64,000 bases of DNA from the NCBI RefSeq assembly GCF_021495345.1, contig NZ_CP099397.1, forward strand, positions 4,781,001-4,845,000, read 5' to 3'. Source of the stretch: Pseudomonas hydrolytica (lineage in GTDB: Bacteria; Pseudomonadota; Gammaproteobacteria; Pseudomonadales; Pseudomonadaceae). The first letter of the stretch is position 1. The number at the start of each line of letters is the position of its first letter. Of the stretch, positions 17,637 through 27,415 are shown piece by piece. Made by a program: the position numbers and the translations under genes. The notes beneath the pieces were generated by a model. It made no database searches. It was not told the origin of the DNA and saw only the letters and a list, made by a program, of their open reading frames with translations.

Positions 17637-18980
17637 TCAGTTGCCTTCGCGGCGCAGCGCCTGCGGCGTGAAGTCGCGAGGGCTCAGCCTGGCGTCGAAG
17701 TCGTACATCTTCTCGTTGTTGTCCAGGCCATCGGCGAAGTAGCGGCCGCCCTTGAGGTCGTAGATGGTCTCCAGGGTCGAGCCGAACATCGGCACCTCGT
17801 AGTAGCTGATCGGGTGGGCCTCCTGCAGGCCGATCAGCGCACCGCTGCGGTCATACAGGTCGACGGCGAGGATCTGCCAGCTGTCCTCGTCCAGGTAGAA
17901 GCGGCGCTTGGCGTACGGGTGGCTGAAGCCGGTACGCAGGTCCGCCTCCACGACCCAGACGCGGTGCAGCTCGTAGCGCAGCAACTCGGGGTTGATGTGC
18001 TTGGCCTGCAGGATGTCGGCATAGGGGATGCCCTTCTGGTGCACGGCGTAGCTGTTGTACGGCACCAGCATCTCGCGCTTGCCCAGAAGCTTCCATTCGT
18101 AGCGATCCGGCGCGCCGTTGTAGGAGTCCACCTGGTCGGCGGTGGCCATGCCGTTGGTATCGGGCTGCAGGGTGTCGTAGGCGAGCATCGGCAGGCGGCG
18201 CACGCGACGCTCGCCGCGGTTGAAGCGCCAGGCCTTGCGGATCGCCAGCACCTGATCGAGGGTTTCCTGCACCACCAGGGCCGAGCCGGCCAGCTTGGCC
18301 GGCGCCACCACCTTGTACTTGTAGTGGAACAGGGTGTTGTCCAGATCCTGCGGGGCTATGCCTTCGCGGCCGTAGACGAAGTAGATGTCGCGCTCGAGCT
18401 TGAGCAGGTTGTAGCTGCCGTTGCTGAGCACCGCCGCCTGATTGGTGGCCATGCTGATCTGGTCGCCGCGGTAACGCATGACATGGTTCCAGATCGCTTC
18501 CTGACCGTCCGCCGGCAGCGGGAAGGGTATGCCGGAAGCCGCGCCCTGAACGCCATTGCCGCCGGAGATCAGCTCGGCATTCAGCGCATTGAAGCGGGTA
18601 GCGTCGTAGATGCGCTGCGGCGCCGCGGCGCTGCGGCGGGTGGGGAACACGCGCAGGTAGTAGCTGGGGTTCTGCTGCAGCAGGGCCTTGAGGCCAAGCG
18701 GCAGCTGCTGTTCGTACTGCGCCAGGTTCTGCCCGTCGACGCGATACAACGGCCGATCATCGGCATAGGGATCCGGGTGATGCATGCCGGGCTGGTAACT
18801 GGCAGGCGGCGTGGCCAGGCCTCCGGTCCAGGCGGGAATGGTGCCACTGGCATTACCGGCGCGCTCGCCGCCGAGTGGCGTCAGGTCCTGGCCCAGGCGC
18901 GCGGCCTGGCTGGCGTCGACCTTGGCCTGGGCCTGGAAGGCCAGGGCAGTCAGCAGGACGATGGATACCGATCTCAACAC
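17637..18980 (-). CDS. DUF1329 periplasmic protein, GTG start
   Basis: A 447-residue exported protein with a signal peptide (MLRSVSIVLLTALAFQAQA) and the DUF1329 domain: LGQDLTPLGGERAGN near the N-terminus, the YRVDG and YYLRVFPTRRSAAAP segments and a C-terminal MYDFDARLSPRDFTPQALRREGN. DUF1329 proteins are thought to have a LolA/LolB-like fold and often act with DUF1302 porin-like proteins in the envelope; no such partner is present here. The start is GTG at 18980, six bases after GAGGAG. It has its own terminator and a 181-bp gap upstream, so it is a single-gene unit. Confidence 0.88.
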   Translation of the reverse strand: MLRSVSIVLLTALAFQAQAKVDASQAARLGQDLTPLGGERAGNASGTIPAWTGGLATPPASYQPGMHHPDPYADDRPLYRVDGQNLAQYEQQLPLGLKALLQQNPSYYLRVFPTRRSAAAPQRIYDATRFNALNAELISGGNGVQGAASGIPFPLPADGQEAIWNHVMRYRGDQISMATNQAAVLSNGSYNLLKLERDIYFVYGREGIAPQDLDNTLFHYKYKVVAPAKLAGSALVVQETLDQVLAIRKAWRFNRGERRVRRLPMLAYDTLQPDTNGMATADQVDSYNGAPDRYEWKLLGKREMLVPYNSYAVHQKGIPYADILQAKHINPELLRYELHRVWVVEADLRTGFSHPYAKRRFYLDEDSWQILAVDLYDRSGALIGLQEAHPISYYEVPMFGSTLETIYDLKGGRYFADGLDNNEKMYDFDARLSPRDFTPQALRREGN

Positions 18981-19161
18981 AATGCTCTCCTCGCGACGCC
19001 ATGGCAGCGGCGCCGCTATTGTCCGCGCCCCTGATGGGTGCGCTTGTCTTTGTTGTGTTCTGCGGTGAGGTGCCGTCCTGGCCGTCGGGTGGTCCCGATC
19101 TAGTGATGCGTCCTGCCGGTTTTGATAAGGGCTCCAGTTCCCGGCGCGAAGCCGGTTCGGT

Positions 19162-19878
19162 TCACTCCTGGCGCTGGAACTTCAGGTCCCATACGCCGTG
19201 ACCGAGGCGTTCGCCACGGCGCTCGAACTTGGTCACCGGACGCTCCTCGGGGCGCGGCACGTAGGTGCCGTCGGCAGCCAGGTTGCGGTAGCCCGGTGCA
19301 GCGTTCATCACCTCGAGCATGTGCTCGGCGTAGTTCTCCCAGTCGGTGGCCATGTGCAGCACGCCGCCGATCTTCAGCTTGCGGCGCACCAGCTCGGCGA
19401 AGGCCGGCTGGACGATGCGGCGCTTGTGATGACGCGACTTGTGCCAGGGATCGGGGAAGAACAGCAGCACGCGATCGAGGCTGGCATCGGCCACGCAACC
19501 CTGCAGCACTTCCAGGGCGTCGCAGCTGTAGACACGCACGTTGCTCAGGTTGTGCGCCATCACGCCATTGAGCAGCGCGCCGACACCGGGCTTGTGCACC
19601 TCGACACCGATGAAGTCCTGCTCGGGCGCGGCAGCGGCCATCTCCAGGGTGGAATGGCCCATGCCGAAGCCGATCTCGAAGGTGCGCGGCGCGCTGCGCC
19701 CGAATACCTGGTCGAAGTCGCGCAGGCCGTCTTCCAGCTCCAGGCCGAACAGCGGCCAGCCCTTGTCCAGGCCACGCTGCTGGCCCTCGGTCATGCGTCC
19801 GGCACGCATCACGAAGCTCTTGATGGTGCGGCGCTGGCGGCCGTCTTCGGTCAGTTCGGGCTGTTGGGTGTCGGTCAT
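19162..19878 (-). CDS. trmB: tRNA (guanine-N7)-methyltransferase
   Basis: Makes m7G46 in the variable loop of tRNAs using SAM. The product has 238 residues. The SAM-binding motif [14 protein letters not shown], the catalytic-site segment [18 protein letters not shown] and the C-terminal [19 protein letters not shown] are intact. It is the last gene of the thiS-thiG-trmB minus-strand run, 68 bp after thiG. Confidence 0.97.
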   Translation of the reverse strand: MTDTQQPELTEDGRQRRTIKSFVMRAGRMTEGQQRGLDKGWPLFGLELEDGLRDFDQVFGRSAPRTFEIGFGMGHSTLEMAAAAPEQDFIGVEVHKPGVGALLNGVMAHNLSNVRVYSCDALEVLQGCVADASLDRVLLFFPDPWHKSRHHKRRIVQPAFAELVRRKLKIGGVLHMATDWENYAEHMLEVMNAAPGYRNLAADGTYVPRPEERPVTKFERRGERLGHGVWDLKFQRQE

Positions 19879-19946
19879 GCTGTGCTCTTGTAGATTGCGT
19901 TACGACTTGGCGCGCCGGCGGCCCGACGCGCAGCAGATCGTCATCG

Positions 19947-20741
19947 TTATTTGATCAGGCCATCCAGCGGCGACGAGGCGCTGGCATAGAGTTTCTTCGG
20001 CATGCGGCCGGCCAGGTAGGCCAGACGTCCGGCCTCGACCGCGTGCTTCATCGCGCGCGCCATGAGAATCGGGTCCTGCGCATGGGCGATGGCGCTGTTG
20101 AGCAGCACCGCCTCGCAGCCCAACTCCATGGCGATGGTGGCGTCGGAGGCCGTGCCCACGCCGGCATCGACCAGCACCGGCACCTTGGCTTCTTCGAGGA
20201 TGATGCGCAGGTTGTAGGGGTTGCAGATGCCCAGGCCCGAGCCGATCAGGCCGGCCAGCGGCATCACCGCGATACAGCCGATCTCGGCCAGCTGGCGGGC
20301 GATGATCGGATCGTCGCTGGTGTACACCATCACGTCGAAACCGTCCTTGACCAGGATCTCGGCGGCCTTGATGGTCTCGATCACGTTGGGGAACAGGGTC
20401 TTCTGGTCGGCCAGCACTTCCAGCTTGACCAGCTTGTGCCCGTCGAGCAGCTCACGGGCCAGGCGGCAGGTGCGCACCGCTTCTGCAGCGTCGTAGCAGC
20501 CGGCGGTGTTGGGCAGGATGGTGTACTGCTCGGGGCTGATCACGTCGAGCAGGTTCGGCTCGCCCGGGTTCTGGCCGATATTGGTGCGGCGCACCGCCAC
20601 GGTGACGATCTCGGCGCCAGAGGCGGCGATGGCGTCGCGGGTCTCGTCCATATCCTTGTACTTGCCGGTACCCACCAGCAGGCGCGACTGGTAAGTACGA
20701 CCGGCCAGGGTGAAGGGCTTGTCGCTGCGAACTTGGCTCAT
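19947..20741 (-). CDS. thiG: Thiazole synthase
   Basis: Forms the thiazole phosphate of thiamin from deoxyxylulose phosphate, dehydroglycine and sulfur carried on ThiS. A TIM-barrel protein of 264 residues. The Schiff-base lysine lies in [17 protein letters not shown]. The phosphate-binding [19 protein letters not shown] and [13 protein letters not shown] motifs are present. It is 19 bp downstream of thiS. I saw no TPP riboswitch upstream of the pair. Confidence 0.98.
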   Translation of the reverse strand: MSQVRSDKPFTLAGRTYQSRLLVGTGKYKDMDETRDAIAASGAEIVTVAVRRTNIGQNPGEPNLLDVISPEQYTILPNTAGCYDAAEAVRTCRLARELLDGHKLVKLEVLADQKTLFPNVIETIKAAEILVKDGFDVMVYTSDDPIIARQLAEIGCIAVMPLAGLIGSGLGICNPYNLRIILEEAKVPVLVDAGVGTASDATIAMELGCEAVLLNSAIAHAQDPILMARAMKHAVEAGRLAYLAGRMPKKLYASASSPLDGLIK

Positions 20742-20760
20742 GGGAAATTCCTCAGAGGGA

Positions 20761-20961
20761 TCAACCGCCGCCGATGGCGTGCACCACTTCCACCTGATCG
20801 CCCTCGGCGAGACGGGTGCTGTCGTGCTGGCTGCGTGGAACGATGTCCAGATTGAGCTCGACCGCCACGCGGCGCCCGGTCAGATCGAGACGGGCCAGCA
20901 GGTCCGCGACGCTCTGGTTGTCGGGCAGCTCGAAGGGTTCTCCATTCAATTGAATGCGCAT
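20761..20961 (-). CDS. thiS: ThiS sulfur carrier
   Basis: A 66-residue ubiquitin-fold carrier whose C-terminal Gly-Gly is adenylated and thiocarboxylated to deliver sulfur to ThiG. The sequence starts [12 protein letters not shown] and ends [10 protein letters not shown], with three terminal glycines. It leads the thiS-thiG-trmB run. Confidence 0.96.
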   Translation of the reverse strand: MRIQLNGEPFELPDNQSVADLLARLDLTGRRVAVELNLDIVPRSQHDSTRLAEGDQVEVVHAIGGG

Positions 20962-21130
20962 GACGGCTCGGTCACAACTAGGAAGAGGGCCGGCATTCTA
21001 GCCCGATAGCCAGCCGCGACCAAGGCTAAAAGGCGCCATTCGTCCTCATTTCTGACGCCAGGGTCAGGTCTGGCACGACAGGGGCGCCATACGCACCGCC
21101 GGTCGTCCCAGCGCCTGAACGGCGCGCAGC

Positions 21131-21502
21131 CTAGGCCAGCTTCCAGGCCGCCAGGCCCAGGCACAGCCAGCCGATCAGGAAGGCAACACCGCCGAACGGG
21201 GTGATCATGCCCAGCTTGCCGACACCGCTGAGAGTCAGCAGGTAGAGGCTGCCGGAAAACAGCACGATGCCCAGCGCGAAGGCGCCACCGGCCAGATTGA
21301 CCAGCCGACCCGGCGCGTGCAGCGCCAGCAGGCCGACGCCGAACAGGGCCAGCGCGTGGATCAGCTGGTAATGCGTGCCGGTCTGGAACACCGCCAGGTA
21401 CTCAGGCGTCAGCCGATGCTTCAGACCATGGGCGGCAAAGGCACCGAGGGCAACGCCGGTAAACCCGGCGAAGGCGGACAGCAGCAGCCACAGACGAGCC
21501 AT
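21131..21502 (-). CDS. DUF423 family membrane protein
   Basis: A 123-residue inner-membrane protein with four predicted helices and the DUF423 signatures GFTGVALGAFAAHGLK and FQTGTHYQLIHALAL. Function unknown; the family is widespread and usually monocistronic. It is divergent from mtgA, with 175 bp between the two starts. A 169-bp gap with no gene separates it from thiS. Confidence 0.93.
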   Translation of the reverse strand: MARLWLLLSAFAGFTGVALGAFAAHGLKHRLTPEYLAVFQTGTHYQLIHALALFGVGLLALHAPGRLVNLAGGAFALGIVLFSGSLYLLTLSGVGKLGMITPFGGVAFLIGWLCLGLAAWKLA

Positions 21503-21677
21503 GCAACCTCCGGAAATGATTGACGATGCGGCGCAGTGTAACCCTTGCCGCGTCGCGGGAAATGAGCGGCGTTGTCACACCACGCCGGTATTGATTGGCG
21601 AATATGTCGATCAGGATCGCGAACAAATTCGCTTCTGGCGCCCGCGCCTGAGCCACCGTTCTGTTTTAATAGCCGCC

Positions 21678-22406
21678 ATGCTTCGTTCCCTGACCCGCCG
21701 CCTGCTGAAACTCCTGTTCTGGCTGATGCTCGCCAGCGCACTGCTGGTGCTCGCCCTGCGCTGGCTGCCGCCACCCGGCACGGCGCTGATGCTCGAGCGC
21801 AAGATCGAGTCCTGGGGCAGCGAGCAACCTTTGCAGCTGAAACGTCAGTGGCGCCCCTGGAACGAGTTGCCGGACCATCTGAAGATGGCGGTGATCGCCG
21901 CCGAAGACCAGAAGTTCGCCGAGCACTGGGGCTTCGACGTCGGCGCCATCCAGGCGGCGCTGGCACACAATCAGAGCGGCGGCTCGCTGCGCGGCGCCAG
22001 CACCCTGAGCCAGCAGGTGGCCAAGAACCTGTTCCTCTGGTCCGGCCGCAGCTGGCCGCGCAAGGCGCTGGAGGCCTGGTTCACCGCGCTGATCGAGCTG
22101 TTCTGGCCCAAGGAGCGGATTCTCGAGGTCTACCTCAACAGCGTGGAATGGGGCGACGGCATCTTTGGTGCCGAAGCGGCCGCCCAGCATCATTTCGGCG
22201 TCGGCGCGCCCTACCTGAACCGCCAGCAGGCCAGCCAGCTCGCCGCCGTCCTGCCCAACCCGCGGCGCTGGAGCGCCGGCCGCCCGGACGCCTACGTCAA
22301 TCGCCGCGCCGCCTGGATTCGCCAGCAGATGACGCAGCTCGGCGGCAGTCACTACCTCAACCAGCTCAAACCCAGGTACCCGGAATGGTGGCCACGCTGG
22401 CTGTAG
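21678..22406 (+). CDS. mtgA: Monofunctional peptidoglycan transglycosylase
   Basis: GT51 enzyme that polymerises lipid II into glycan strands at the outer face of the inner membrane. The 242-residue product has one N-terminal membrane anchor (about 10-28) and the GT51 motifs AAEDQKFAEHWGFD (catalytic Glu), GGSLRGASTLSQQVAKNLFLW, KERILEVYLNSVEWG and AAVLPNPRRWS. There is no transpeptidase domain. I chose the ATG at 21678 directly before the anchor; the frame is open upstream but non-conserved. Confidence 0.96.
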   Translation: MLRSLTRRLLKLLFWLMLASALLVLALRWLPPPGTALMLERKIESWGSEQPLQLKRQWRPWNELPDHLKMAVIAAEDQKFAEHWGFDVGAIQAALAHNQSGGSLRGASTLSQQVAKNLFLWSGRSWPRKALEAWFTALIELFWPKERILEVYLNSVEWGDGIFGAEAAAQHHFGVGAPYLNRQQASQLAAVLPNPRRWSAGRPDAYVNRRAAWIRQQMTQLGGSHYLNQLKPRYPEWWPRWL

Positions 22407-22433
22407 AACCCGCCGGATGACGCTGCTGCGGTC

Positions 22434-22494
22434 GGTGCACGCGGCGCACCCTACGGCCGAAACGCCGGACAGCGTAGGCTGCGCCGTGCGCGCC
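22434..22494. repeat. Inverted pair of GGTGCGC-type repeats
   Basis: Two diverged copies in opposite orientation: 22434-22454 (ends GCGCACCCTAC) and 22474-22494 (begins GTAGGCTGCGCC). They lie between convergent genes mtgA and the minus-strand gene at 22524 and could act as a bidirectional stop or an mRNA 3' stabiliser. Confidence 0.55.
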
Positions 22495-22523
22495 GGGGAT
22501 ATCGATCGGCGCGATCCAGGCCA

Positions 22524-23135
22524 CTAGCGGCGAGGGGCGAACGCGCGCTTGGGCACCGCATGCAGCAGCGCGACATCATCGCCCTGCAGGTGCACGGTCA
22601 GCCCCCATTGCGGATAGACCCAGGCCCGACCGTCGGCCAGCTCCAAGGTCAGCCGTGACTGCCCGAGACTGGCGGCCAGGCGTTCACTGGCCAAAGCATC
22701 AGGCGCTTGCAGATTCAGGCTGGCAATGGCAAAACCGGCCATCTGCTCGCCCAACGACTCATCCAGCACCACTTCGGCATCGCCTGGCTTCAGGCCTTGT
22801 GCGGCCATCAGGCTGTCGCGCTGATTCTTGCTCAAGGCCAGTTCAGCCTGCAGTGACCACTCGCCCTCTTCCCCTCCGAGCTTCGCCCGATGGAACAGTC
22901 GGGCGCCGTCCAGGCGCGGCTCCAGCCACAGCTCGCCCGCAGCCAGCGCCTGCACATCACGCAGCCTCAGCTCGTCTTCGGCCAGTGGCTGCAACAGCAC
23001 CTCGCGCCACTGCTGCAGATTGGCCAGCGGATGCACCTCAGCGCTGCGCATCAGCCAGGCGCCCCAGGCGAAGAACAGCACAGCGACGATCGCGAATATC
23101 AGCCAGTGCTGCGCTTTCAGTGGGGCTTTGTTCAC
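22524..23135 (-). CDS. Hypothetical single-pass membrane-anchored protein
   Basis: A 203-residue protein with an N-terminal anchor (about 11-29, HWLIFAIVAVLFFAWGAWLM) and a periplasmic domain of mixed alpha/beta composition without recognisable motifs. I do not recognise the family. It occupies the conserved position between mtgA and rpoH in Pseudomonas. It is separated from rpoH by a strong terminator, so it likely has its own promoter, although the gap is only 62 bp. Confidence 0.8.
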   Translation of the reverse strand: MNKAPLKAQHWLIFAIVAVLFFAWGAWLMRSAEVHPLANLQQWREVLLQPLAEDELRLRDVQALAAGELWLEPRLDGARLFHRAKLGGEEGEWSLQAELALSKNQRDSLMAAQGLKPGDAEVVLDESLGEQMAGFAIASLNLQAPDALASERLAASLGQSRLTLELADGRAWVYPQWGLTVHLQGDDVALLHAVPKRAFAPRR

Positions 23136-23155
23136 GGCAATTGCTCCAGACAGAA

Positions 23156-23181
23156 AAAAGCCGCACCAGGGTGCGGCTTTT
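23156..23181 (-). terminator. Rho-independent terminator of rpoH
   Basis: AAAAGCCGCACC at 23156-23167 and GGTGCGGCTTTT at 23170-23181 form a near-perfect stem with a very short loop. On the minus strand it is followed by T-rich sequence (CTTTTTTCTG). It lies 16 bp after the rpoH stop. Confidence 0.9.
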
Positions 23182-23197
23182 CGGTGTAACGGCAGGC

Positions 23198-24052
<855 letters not shown>

Positions 24053-24077
24053 TCGAATCCTCCGATTCACGAAACTC

Positions 24078-24096
24078 GCGCAGTGTAGCACTGCGC
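24078..24096 (-). promoter_or_regulatory. Perfect palindrome in the rpoH leader
   Basis: GCGCAGTG-TAG-CACTGCGC, a perfect 8-bp stem with a 3-base loop, 26 bp upstream of the rpoH start. On the minus strand it contains TACACT, a possible -10 element. It could be an operator over the promoter or an RNA hairpin just before the ribosome site; the sequence alone does not decide. Confidence 0.5.
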
Positions 24097-24164
24097 AATC
24101 AGACGCGGTGCCTGTGGATAAGTTCCGTTACAGATAGTCGACAACATTGAAAAACAATGGCTTA

Positions 24165-25181
24165 TCAGCGCGGCGCGAGCTCGTTGAGGTGTCTCGCCAC
24201 CGCCAGCCAGGCGCCAATATAGCCCAACAGCACGGCGCCAAGCAGCAGGGATAGACCATCGGACGACGGCACCCCGCCCAGAGCGAAATCGCTGCCATAT
24301 AAACCTGACAACCGTACCACTGCGTGGTTCAGCCAATCCAGCCCGAAAGCCAGCAGCAGCCAGGCGAACACCCCAGCACCAAAGCCGTACAGCGCGCCCA
24401 TATAGAGGAAGGGCCGGCGCACGTAACCGTCGGTGCCGCCGACCAGCTTGATCACCTCGATCTCGGCGCGGCGGTTCTCGATGTGCAGGCGGATGGTATT
24501 GCCGATCACCAGCAGCAGCGCCAGGATCAGCAGCAGGCTGAGGCCGAAGACGAAACGATCACCCAGCTTGAGAATGGCGGTCAGACGCTCGACCCAGACC
24601 AGATCCAGCTGCGCCTGTTCCACCCGCGGCAGTTCCGCCAGGCGCTGGCGCAGGGCCTCGAGCTTGGCCTTGTCGACTTCCTTGGGCGTCACCAGCACCA
24701 CGCCAGGCAGCGGGTTCTCCGGCAACTCCTTGAGCGCCTGGCCCAGGCCCGACAGCTGCTGGAATTCTTCCAGCGCCTGCTCGCGGCTGATCCATTCGGC
24801 CTCGGCGACATCGTCCATCGCGGCGATCTGCTCGCGCAGCGCCTGGCCGTCACGCTCGCCGGCGGACATCTCCAGGAACAGGGAAATCTGCGCGGCACGC
24901 TGCCAGGAGCCGCCGAGCCTCTCGACGTTGTCCAGCAGCAGGGAAAGGCCCATGGGCAGGCTCAGCGCCACGGCCATCACCAGGCAGGTGAAGAAGCTGC
25001 CGATGGGCTGACGGGCCAGGCGCTGCAGGCTGTCGACCAGACTGGCACGATGGCTTTCCAGCCAGGCGTGGAACAGGGTGCGAAAATCCGGCTCGTCGGC
25101 CGGACGATCGACCACCTTGTTGCGCGGCGCGGCGCCGACCCGTTCGGCCGGCTGCGGTGTGGGCATCTTCGACGCGCTCAT
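24165..25181 (-). CDS. ftsX: Cell division ABC-type protein FtsX
   Basis: Inner-membrane partner of FtsE. The complex transmits ATP hydrolysis to activate periplasmic amidases through EnvC at the septum. The 338-residue product has a charged N-terminus, a first helix at about 58-85, a periplasmic domain (about 90-200) and three C-terminal helices, with the FtsX motif RLHIENRRAEIEVIKLVGGT between helices. Its ATG overlaps the ftsE stop by one base (TGATG), which indicates coupled translation. Confidence 0.96.
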   Translation of the reverse strand: MSASKMPTPQPAERVGAAPRNKVVDRPADEPDFRTLFHAWLESHRASLVDSLQRLARQPIGSFFTCLVMAVALSLPMGLSLLLDNVERLGGSWQRAAQISLFLEMSAGERDGQALREQIAAMDDVAEAEWISREQALEEFQQLSGLGQALKELPENPLPGVVLVTPKEVDKAKLEALRQRLAELPRVEQAQLDLVWVERLTAILKLGDRFVFGLSLLLILALLLVIGNTIRLHIENRRAEIEVIKLVGGTDGYVRRPFLYMGALYGFGAGVFAWLLLAFGLDWLNHAVVRLSGLYGSDFALGGVPSSDGLSLLLGAVLLGYIGAWLAVARHLNELAPR

Positions 25182-25849
25182 CAGGCAGCCTCCCCGTCAC
25201 CGATCAGACGGCCACGTTGCAGAGTGAGCATGCGGTGGCGCATGCGGGCGATCAGCGCCAGGTCGTGGCTGGCGATCAGCACCGTGGTGCCGAGCTGGTT
25301 GATGTCCTCGAACACGCCCATGATCTCGGCGGCCAGGCGCGGGTCGAGGTTACCGGTCGGCTCGTCCGCCAGCAGCAGGGCCGGGCGGTGGACGATGGCG
25401 CGGGCAATGCCAACGCGCTGCTGCTGACCGGTGGACAGATCACCCGGCGCTTGCGCGGCCTTGTCGCTGAGGCTGACCCGCTCCAGCGCGGCGCCGACGC
25501 GCTTGGCGATCTCCGGCTTGGACAGGCCGAGAATCTGCAGCGGCAGGGCGACGTTGTCATACACGCTGCGGTCGAACAGCAGCTGGTGATTCTGAAACAC
25601 CACGCCGATCTGCCGGCGCAGGAAGGGAATCTGCGCGTTGGTGATGGTCGACAGGTCCTGCCCGGCCAGCAGCAGCTTGCCGCTGGTGGGCCGCTCCATC
25701 GCCAGCAGCAGGCGCAACAGGGTGCTCTTGCCGGCACCGGAGTGGCCGGTGACGAAGAGAAATTCGCCGGGGCGAACGCGGAAGCTCAGCTCGTGCAGCC
25801 CGACATGGCCATTGGGATACCGCTTGGCGACCTGCTCGAATCGGATCAT
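25181..25849 (-). CDS. ftsE: Cell division ATP-binding protein FtsE
   Basis: ABC ATPase of 222 residues that pairs with FtsX at the divisome. Walker A is GHSGAGKST (about 38-46), the signature is LSTGQQQRVGIARA, and Walker B is ALLLADEPTGNLD. It overlaps ftsY by 4 bp (ATGA) and ftsX by 1 bp. FtsE-type Q-loop and D-loop residues are intact. Confidence 0.98.
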   Translation of the reverse strand: MIRFEQVAKRYPNGHVGLHELSFRVRPGEFLFVTGHSGAGKSTLLRLLLAMERPTSGKLLLAGQDLSTITNAQIPFLRRQIGVVFQNHQLLFDRSVYDNVALPLQILGLSKPEIAKRVGAALERVSLSDKAAQAPGDLSTGQQQRVGIARAIVHRPALLLADEPTGNLDPRLAAEIMGVFEDINQLGTTVLIASHDLALIARMRHRMLTLQRGRLIGDGEAA

Positions 25850-27273
25850 CCGCGCTCGCGCTCCTCGAAGAGTGCCTGGACGAAGGCCTGCGCCTCGAAC
25901 GGACGCAGGTCATCGATGCCCTCGCCCACGCCGATGTAGCGAATCGGCAGGCCAAACTGCTTGGCCAGGGCGAAGATGACGCCGCCCTTGGCAGTGCCGT
26001 CGAGTTTGGTCAGCGCCAGGCCGGTGAGGTTCACCGTCTGGTCGAACTGCTTGGCCTGGCTGATGGCGTTCTGGCCGGTGCCGGCATCGAGCACCAGCAG
26101 CACTTCGTGCGGCGCGGTCTCGTCCAGCTTGCCGATCACCCGACGGACCTTCTTCAGCTCTTCCATCAGGTTGTCCTTGGTGTGCAGGCGCCCGGCGGTA
26201 TCGGCGATCAGCACGTCGATGCCGCGCGACTTGGCGGCCTGCACCGCATCGAAGATCACCGAGGCCGAGTCGGCGCCAGTGTGCTGGGCGATCACCGCGA
26301 TGTTGTTGCGCTCACCCCAGACCTGCAGCTGCTCCACCGCGGCGGCACGGAAGGTATCGCCGGCGGCGAGCATGACCTTCTTGCCGTCCAGTTGCAGCTT
26401 CTTGGCCAGCTTGCCGATGGTGGTGGTCTTGCCCACACCGTTCACCCCGACCACGAGGATCACGTAGGGCTGCTTGGCACTGTCGATGACCAGGGGCTGC
26501 TCGACCGGCTTGAGCAGGGTCACCAATTCTTCCTGCAGCGCCTTGTACAGTGCGCCGCTGTCGGCCAGCTCCTTGCGCGCCACACGTTTGGTCAGGTTGC
26601 CGATGATGGTGGTGGTCGCCTCGACGCCGACATCGGCGGTGAGCAGGCGGGTTTCCAGATCGTCGAGCAGGTCGTCGTCGATGGCCTTCTTGCCGAGGAA
26701 CAGGCTGGCCATGCCTTCGCCCAGACTGGCGCTGGTCTTGGACAGGCCCTGCTTGAGGCGGGCGAAGAAGCTCGGCTTGTCCTGGGTGGCCGGCAGCGCA
26801 GCAGGCGGCGCGGCCTCGCTCGGCGCAACCGGGGCAGGCGTTTCGGCCGGCGGGGCAGCGGCTGGCACGGGCGCATTGTCGCCGCCGAGCAGACGCGAGA
26901 AGAAACCGGACTTGCCCTCGGCCTCGGGCGGCTGCGCCGGTTGCAGCGGTTGCACCGGCTCGGCATCCGCCACGGCTGCTGTCGGCGTTTCTACGCCAGG
27001 CGCGGCCGGCGCGGGCGGCTCGTGGCGCTCGACCGGCACCGCCGCCACGGGCTCTTCGGGCGCCGCGGCGGGCAGCGGCGCCTGATTGGCGACCGATTCC
27101 ACCTCGGGCGCGGGCACGACTTGCGGCTCGCTCGCGGGCGCCTCGGCGGGCGCAGCGGGTTCCGCCGGCTTCTTGCGCAGCCAGCCGAACAGGGATTTCT
27201 TTTCTTCGGTCACAGGCGGATTCTGCGCGCCGACATCGGCCGGCGACTTCTTGTCGTCATTGGAACCAAACAT
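25846..27273 (-). CDS. ftsY: Signal recognition particle receptor FtsY
   Basis: GTPase receptor that docks SRP-ribosome complexes at the Sec translocon. The 475-residue product has a long acidic Ala/Pro/Glu-rich A domain (about 1-165), an N domain (SLGEGMASLFLGKKAIDDDLLDDLETRL) and a G domain with GVNGVGKTTTIGKLA, DTAGRLHT and TKLDGTAKGG. Start chosen at 27273 (MFGSNDDKK), the usual FtsY N-terminus; upstream codons in frame are non-conserved. It leads the ftsY-ftsE-ftsX operon and is divergent from the M16 peptidase gene. Confidence 0.97.
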   Translation of the reverse strand: MFGSNDDKKSPADVGAQNPPVTEEKKSLFGWLRKKPAEPAAPAEAPASEPQVVPAPEVESVANQAPLPAAAPEEPVAAVPVERHEPPAPAAPGVETPTAAVADAEPVQPLQPAQPPEAEGKSGFFSRLLGGDNAPVPAAAPPAETPAPVAPSEAAPPAALPATQDKPSFFARLKQGLSKTSASLGEGMASLFLGKKAIDDDLLDDLETRLLTADVGVEATTTIIGNLTKRVARKELADSGALYKALQEELVTLLKPVEQPLVIDSAKQPYVILVVGVNGVGKTTTIGKLAKKLQLDGKKVMLAAGDTFRAAAVEQLQVWGERNNIAVIAQHTGADSASVIFDAVQAAKSRGIDVLIADTAGRLHTKDNLMEELKKVRRVIGKLDETAPHEVLLVLDAGTGQNAISQAKQFDQTVNLTGLALTKLDGTAKGGVIFALAKQFGLPIRYIGVGEGIDDLRPFEAQAFVQALFEERERG

Positions 27274-27415
27274 GGGTCGCTTGCATCTCAGGGGGGCGGT
27301 CGCTAACAGCCTGATACGCCTGGCTGCGCCGCCCCGGAAAAGGATGGGGTATCCTAGCACCTCTTCGCCTGCCGGCGGTACGACCGCCCAGGCCATCCGA
27401 CAGGTCAGACTTTCG

